A stretch of DNA of 64,000 nt from Staphylococcus sp. GSSP0090 (GTDB taxonomy: Bacteria; Bacillota; Bacilli; Staphylococcales; Staphylococcaceae), in contig NZ_JACBFD010000003.1 in the NCBI RefSeq assembly GCF_013391405.1, positions 158,470 through 222,469 of the forward strand, given 5' to 3'. Every line of letters begins with the position of its first letter. The first letter of the stretch is position 1. This document shows positions 59,483-64,000 of this stretch, one piece after another. Under the pieces are notes generated by a model. That model was not told the DNA's origin, searched no databases, and saw nothing but the letters and a program-made list of their open reading frames with translations. Position numbers and translations under genes: made by a program.

Positions 59483-60385
59483 GTGGATGCGATTCGAATT
59501 GTATTGAAGAATATCTCACAGGTACTACTACTAAATAATTCGTGGACGGGATTGTTTATTTTGCTGGGGCTATTTATAGGTAGCTGGAAAGTGGGTGTGA
59601 TGGCACTCATTGCGAGTGTGATTGCGTTGCTGCTAGCAAAAAGGACAAATTACTCAGAAGAAGAAATCAATACTGGATTGTCAGGTTTTAATCCAGTATT
59701 AACTGCAATAGCATTGACACTATTTTTAGTACCTCAATGGTATAGTCTGATTATTATTATAGTTGCAATTGTCATTACGATGCCAATTGGTTCTGCATTT
59801 AGAGAGTTTTTCAAACCGTTTGGCGTGCCAATGTTAACGATGCCTTATGTGTTTGTAAGTTGGCTCATTTTACTCATGTCATTTCAATTTAAATTTGTAA
59901 ATGCAGATGTCAATATTCTTCCGAATGCGATACAGGAAATTCAATTTTCGGGACATCATATTCAATTTATCAACGCTTTTTTATCTGGCTTTAGTGAAAT
60001 ATTTTTATTAAAGAGTGTGTTAGCGGGCACGTTAATATTAATCGGTATCTTTATAGCATCTAAAAGAGCTGGTATATATGCGATAGGTGCCAACTTAATA
60101 GGGTTTTTAGCAGTTATCGTATTAGGGGCAAATCACGATCAAATTAATGAGGGTTTGTTCGGTTATAATGTCATACTAACAGTGTTAGCACTTGGCATCG
60201 CGTTTCGAACGAGAATACAACGGCCAATTAGTATCATCTTAGGCATATTACTGACTGTCGTAATCCATGCTGGTATGACAACTTTATTAACACCATATGG
60301 ACTCCCTGTCTTTACGCTGCCTTTTATTATTGCAACGTGGATTATGCTGTTTGCGGGTAATCAAATGAAAGAGCAAGAAATATAA
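59483..60385 (+). CDS. yut: Urea transporter
   Basis: 300 residues, two homologous halves of five membrane segments: GLSGFNPVLTAIALTLF and GLFGYNVILTVLALGIAF, each followed by FGVPMLTMPYVFVSWL or YGLPVFTLPFIIATWI. This repeat is the hallmark of urea channels. Start is GTG with AGGTGA upstream. Divergent from ureA, it supplies urea to the enzyme. Confidence 0.92.
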   Translation: MDAIRIVLKNISQVLLLNNSWTGLFILLGLFIGSWKVGVMALIASVIALLLAKRTNYSEEEINTGLSGFNPVLTAIALTLFLVPQWYSLIIIIVAIVITMPIGSAFREFFKPFGVPMLTMPYVFVSWLILLMSFQFKFVNADVNILPNAIQEIQFSGHHIQFINAFLSGFSEIFLLKSVLAGTLILIGIFIASKRAGIYAIGANLIGFLAVIVLGANHDQINEGLFGYNVILTVLALGIAFRTRIQRPISIILGILLTVVIHAGMTTLLTPYGLPVFTLPFIIATWIMLFAGNQMKEQEI

Positions 60386-60479
60386 GCATATATTATCAAA
60401 AGTTAAGAACATGATATATGACCACTTCATAAGTTTATGTTCTAAGTGATTAATTATTTATTGGAAAGAAGGAATATGG

Positions 60480-61958
60480 ATGAAAAAAATGGTCGCACTA
60501 TTAGCAACCACAGCGATCGTGTTAGCAGGTTGCAGTGGATCAGGCAATGAATCAAAAGGTAAAACATTGAATGTTGAATTACCGCTAAAGACGACTTCTA
60601 TAGCACCTTATGAAACAGATGTACCAGTGAAGATAGGCGCTGCAGAATCATTATTTAAAGCGGGCGCAGATGGAAAAGTACAGAAACTTTTAGTAGATAC
60701 GTATAAACAGAAATCACCAACGCAATTAGATTTGAAATTAAAAGATGACATTAAATTTCAAAATGGTAAAAAAGTGACTGGTCAAGCTGTAAAATCGAGT
60801 CTAGAGGAAAGTATGAAAAAGAGTGATCTTGTAAAAGGATCATTACCAATTAAAGAGATTAAAGTAGATGGTCAAAATGTAAGCATCACTACCAAGGAGG
60901 CTTACCCTGAATTAGTATCAGAATTGGCTAGTCCATTCTCAGCTATTTATGATACAAAAGCAGATAGTGATGTAACTAAAACACCTGTTGGTACGGGTCC
61001 ATATCAAATTAAAGATTATAAACAATCTCAAAATATTAAACTCGATCGATTTAGTGATTATTGGCAAGGTAAACCCAAATTAGATCATGTCAATGTCACA
61101 TATCAAGAAGATGGTAATGCGCGTACGAGTGATTTAAGTTCAGGGAAAGCAGATGTGATCACAGATGTGCCAGTCGAAAAAGAACAAACACTAAATCAAG
61201 GTGACAAAACGACAACCTCTTCCGTTTCTGGCTTTAGAACGTCTCTAATCATGTATAATCATACAAGCGATAAGATGACAAAACCGGTGCGTGAAGCACT
61301 TGATAAAGTTGTAGATCGTGAAAGTATTGCTGAAAATGTTTCCAAGAAGCATGCGACACCTGCGACTGGACCATTTAATACAAAATTAGATTTTATTGAT
61401 AAGCAACAAGTACAAAAGCAAGATATTGATGAAGCTCGAAAAATAATGGCAGAGGAAGGCTATACGAAAGCACATCCATTAAAATTAACAGTCTCAACGT
61501 ATAATGGACGTCCGGAACTTCCGAAAATGGCTCAAGTGCTACAATCAGATGCTAAAAAAGCTAATATTGATATTACGATTCGCAATGTAGATGACATTGA
61601 AGGCTACCTTAAAGATAAGAGTCAATGGGATGCATCGATGTATAGCTTTGGAACGATTCCTAGAGGTGACACTGGTTATTTCTTCAATCAAGCCTATAAA
61701 CCCGAAGGTGCCATCAATGCAGGTCAATATGAAAATGAGAAAGTAACAACATTGATTGATCAGTTCAATAAAACAGTAGATAAAAATGAGCGTAATCGTT
61801 TAACTAATGAAATCATCTACATTACAGATAAAGATAAAGCCAATAGTTATCTCACTTATATGGATAATATTGTCGGTATGAATAAAAAAGTTAAAAATTT
61901 AAAAACAACGCCTGAAGGCATCTACCTCATTGACTATAAGGTTGATAAAACATCATGA
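60480..61958 (+). CDS. nikA: Nickel/peptide ABC substrate-binding lipoprotein
   Basis: 492 residues. Lipobox LAGC with Cys18. Family-5 solute-binding fold: GAAESLFKAGADGKVQKLLVDTY, PVGTGPYQIKDYKQSQNIKLDRFSDYWQGKPKLD and YNHTSDKMTKPVREALDKVVDRE. Family 5 binds oligopeptides, nickel or metallophores. Its position beside urease and the urea channel argues for nickel. The symbol is provisional. Confidence 0.72.
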   Translation: MKKMVALLATTAIVLAGCSGSGNESKGKTLNVELPLKTTSIAPYETDVPVKIGAAESLFKAGADGKVQKLLVDTYKQKSPTQLDLKLKDDIKFQNGKKVTGQAVKSSLEESMKKSDLVKGSLPIKEIKVDGQNVSITTKEAYPELVSELASPFSAIYDTKADSDVTKTPVGTGPYQIKDYKQSQNIKLDRFSDYWQGKPKLDHVNVTYQEDGNARTSDLSSGKADVITDVPVEKEQTLNQGDKTTTSSVSGFRTSLIMYNHTSDKMTKPVREALDKVVDRESIAENVSKKHATPATGPFNTKLDFIDKQQVQKQDIDEARKIMAEEGYTKAHPLKLTVSTYNGRPELPKMAQVLQSDAKKANIDITIRNVDDIEGYLKDKSQWDASMYSFGTIPRGDTGYFFNQAYKPEGAINAGQYENEKVTTLIDQFNKTVDKNERNRLTNEIIYITDKDKANSYLTYMDNIVGMNKKVKNLKTTPEGIYLIDYKVDKTS

Positions 61959-62935
61959 TATTAAAAAATATACTTTCTAGAATTGGACAAATGATCATTG
62001 TATTATTTGTCCTTTCTACGATTACCTTTATTTTAATGAAACTTACGCCTGGAGACCCAGTAGATAAAATATTACATTTGGATGTAGCTAATGTTTCAAG
62101 TGACCAAATAGAAGCGACTAAAACAAAGCTTGGTTTAGATCAACCTGTGGTCATACAGTATGTACAATGGCTAGGACAAATTATCCAATTGAATTTTGGA
62201 ACCAGTTACCAAACCGGTGAACCAGTTATTAATGAGTTAATTTACTACACGCCGCCAACTTTAATGATTGCAGCGATGACGATTGTCGTCGTATTTGTTG
62301 TAGCAATACCGTTAGGCATCATTGCGGCGAAATACTATCATACTTGGTTGGACACTTTCATAAGAAGCATGACTTCTTTTACAGTCAGTATACCTTCATT
62401 CTTCTTAGGCACATTATTGATTTATGTATTTGCCCAGAAATTGAACCTATTACCTTCTTCAGGACTTGATACGATGGCTGGCTATATATTGCCTGTGATT
62501 GCGTTAAGTATTGGTATGAGTGCATATTACGTGAGATTAATGCGGTCAAATTTAGTAGAACTCTATCAATCTAAAGAGGTTGAAGCAGCAAGATTAAGAG
62601 GGATGTCTGAACGATATATTCTATGGCAAGATTTATTTAAACCAGCCATTGTTCCAGTCATTACGGTACTAGGGATGTCTGTGGGTAGTCTAATCGGTGG
62701 TACAGTCGTTATAGAAAATTTATTCGGTATACCAGGTATTGGCCATTTTCTTGTAGATAGTATTCGAGCACGTGATTATCCTGTTGTTCAAGGTGCTGTT
62801 ATCATGATTGGCTTCTTTGTTGTATTAGCAAATACGATGAGTGATTTACTATTATTATGGATTGATCCTAAACGTCGGTATAACAAATCACTCGATATGG
62901 AGCGGATGAATCGTCAGGATGGTGAATCATTATGA
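61955..62935 (+). CDS. nikB: ABC permease 1 (NikB/OppB type)
   Basis: 326 residues, six membrane segments. [13 protein letters not shown] is the OppB-type first loop; [24 protein letters not shown] is the ATPase-contact loop. Overlaps nikA and nikC by 4 nt each. Confidence 0.78.
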   Translation: MILKNILSRIGQMIIVLFVLSTITFILMKLTPGDPVDKILHLDVANVSSDQIEATKTKLGLDQPVVIQYVQWLGQIIQLNFGTSYQTGEPVINELIYYTPPTLMIAAMTIVVVFVVAIPLGIIAAKYYHTWLDTFIRSMTSFTVSIPSFFLGTLLIYVFAQKLNLLPSSGLDTMAGYILPVIALSIGMSAYYVRLMRSNLVELYQSKEVEAARLRGMSERYILWQDLFKPAIVPVITVLGMSVGSLIGGTVVIENLFGIPGIGHFLVDSIRARDYPVVQGAVIMIGFFVVLANTMSDLLLLWIDPKRRYNKSLDMERMNRQDGESL

Positions 62936-63753
62936 AGCCGAACAACCGCCAAAATATAATATTTTATGTGTTTGTCGCTTACTTTATTGTACTTGTGATT
63001 GCGCAGTTTTTTGTATCATCCAATAATGCTTATGAAGTCAATTTAGGTAATACTTTACAAACACCGAATTTAACACACTGGTTAGGTACAGATGATTATG
63101 GACGTGATTTATTATCAAGAGTGATTATTGGCGCTAGATATACATTAATTATAAGTTTAATTACATTGACTATAACAGTCATCATTGGTGTCCCACTGGG
63201 TCTCCTTGCAGGCTATAAGAAAGGTATATGGGATACGTTGATTATGCGTTTGATTGATATTGGTTTAAGCATTCCTGAGTTTGTATTAATGATTGCATTA
63301 GCTAGTTTCTTCAAACCGAGTATTTGGAATCTTGTCATTGCGATTACAATAATCAAATGGATGACTTATACCAGATTAACGCGTTCATTGGTTAGTAGTG
63401 AAATCAATAAACCTTATATTCAGATGGCAAGATTATTTAATGTACCGACACATGTCATTATTTTTAAACATTTTATGCCACAAGTGATGCCATCTATGAT
63501 TGTATTAATGACGGTAGACTTTGGGAAAATTATTTTATATATTTCTTCACTTTCATTTTTAGGCTTAGGTGCACAACCACCATCACCTGAATGGGGAGCG
63601 ATGCTTAATGCAGGTAGAGATTATATCAGTTCATATCCATTACTGATTATTGTGCCGGCCTGTTTAATTACAGTGACCATTTTATTATTTAACTTAGCAG
63701 GCGACGCGATGAGAGACAGATTATTGAAAGGAAAACGTGATGTGAATGACTAA
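62932..63753 (+). CDS. nikC: ABC permease 2 (NikC/OppC type)
   Basis: 273 residues. [23 protein letters not shown] is the OppC/DppC-type entry; [25 protein letters not shown] is the conserved tail. Pairs with the preceding permease. Confidence 0.8.
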   Translation: MKPNNRQNIIFYVFVAYFIVLVIAQFFVSSNNAYEVNLGNTLQTPNLTHWLGTDDYGRDLLSRVIIGARYTLIISLITLTITVIIGVPLGLLAGYKKGIWDTLIMRLIDIGLSIPEFVLMIALASFFKPSIWNLVIAITIIKWMTYTRLTRSLVSSEINKPYIQMARLFNVPTHVIIFKHFMPQVMPSMIVLMTVDFGKIILYISSLSFLGLGAQPPSPEWGAMLNAGRDYISSYPLLIIVPACLITVTILLFNLAGDAMRDRLLKGKRDVND

Positions 63754-64000
63754 TATATTAGAAATAACAAATTTATCTATAGCAGATCGCTTTGGAAATA
63801 TGTTGATTCACCACGTGAGCTTAGGTCTTAAAAAAAGTAAAGTGAATGTTTTAATAGGCGAGAGTGGTTCTGGCAAAAGTTTGACCGCTAAGGCGATGGT
63901 GCAACAAGTACCGAAGACATTAGACATGCAATATGATCGAATGACTTATGAACATTATGCTATTTCAGACATGCATGCACTTTTAGGGAAAGAGATTGGT
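63746..64000 (+). CDS. nikD: ABC ATPase (NikD type), cut by the window end
   Basis: First 85 residues: [14 protein letters not shown], with Walker [16 protein letters not shown]. It overlaps nikC by 8 nt. The rest, and any second ATPase, lie outside the window. Confidence 0.75.
   Translation, partial: MTNILEITNLSIADRFGNMLIHHVSLGLKKSKVNVLIGESGSGKSLTAKAMVQQVPKTLDMQYDRMTYEHYAISDMHALLGKEIG

Overview
The window is low-GC Firmicute DNA that reads as a Staphylococcus chromosome. The evidence is strong AGGAGG ribosome sites, an aureusimine-type ausA/ausB NRPS locus, the staphylococcal gene order of the urease cluster (ureABCEFGD), a phenol-soluble-modulin-like peptide, CcpA (cre) sites and CymR-like boxes. 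A complete urease cluster plus many sugar PTS loci fits a coagulase-negative species, perhaps of the saprophyticus/xylosus group. The species is inference. I see no rRNA, tRNA, CRISPR array, prophage or insertion sequence.

Layout. 1-7.7 kb: end of a membrane protein gene; VOC protein; IclR regulator divergent from a gntP permease and an L-idonate-dehydrogenase-like enzyme; lactate permease; polyol-type MFS permease. 7.7-12.3 kb: a 24-residue PSM-like peptide gene with its own terminator and Agr-like upstream repeats; ornithine carbamoyltransferase with a doubtful start; an amino-sugar PTS permease with glucosamine-6-phosphate deaminase. 12.4-17.5 kb: a catabolite-controlled six-gene operon (metallo-lactonase, zinc alcohol dehydrogenase, PTS EIIC, uncharacterised TIM-barrel protein, EIIB, EIIA), which is the best candidate for an undescribed sugar pathway. 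17.6-19.9 kb: cystine-type ABC importer behind a CymR-like box. 20.4-24.5 kb: PRD regulator and ascorbate-family PTS with no catabolic enzymes. 24.5-30.6 kb: cupin, thioesterase, LysR, EamA permease with a coupled 13-codon leader, proC, panE-like reductase, CPBP protease. 30.7-32.7 kb: SAM (S-box) riboswitch controlling a MetQ lipoprotein and probably a 2-hydroxyacid dehydrogenase.

33-40.9 kb: the aureusimine (pyrazinone) locus, an A-T-C-A-T-R peptide synthetase plus phosphopantetheinyl transferase. The synthetase frame is broken once inside the C domain, so the gene is a pseudogene, a phase variant or a sequencing error. Specificity residues read by eye predict valine and an aromatic amino acid. 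41.2-47.2 kb: mannose PTS cluster manR-manP-manA and a ROK kinase. 47.5-51.1 kb: sulfur amino acid genes (metY; mccAB behind a second CymR-like box). 51.2-53.8 kb: MFS pump and TetR regulator sharing three copies of one operator, then a thioesterase. 53.9-54.1 kb: small membrane protein. 54.2-64 kb: urease cluster, divergent urea transporter, and the first genes of a probable nickel ABC importer cut by the window end. Together these supply urea, enzyme and probably metal.

Regulation visible in the sequence: cre sites before gntP, the MFS permease, the lactonase operon, the ascorbate-type PTS and manP; CymR-like boxes before tcyABC and mccAB; an S-box before metQ; dedicated palindromic operators for the IclR and TetR regulators.
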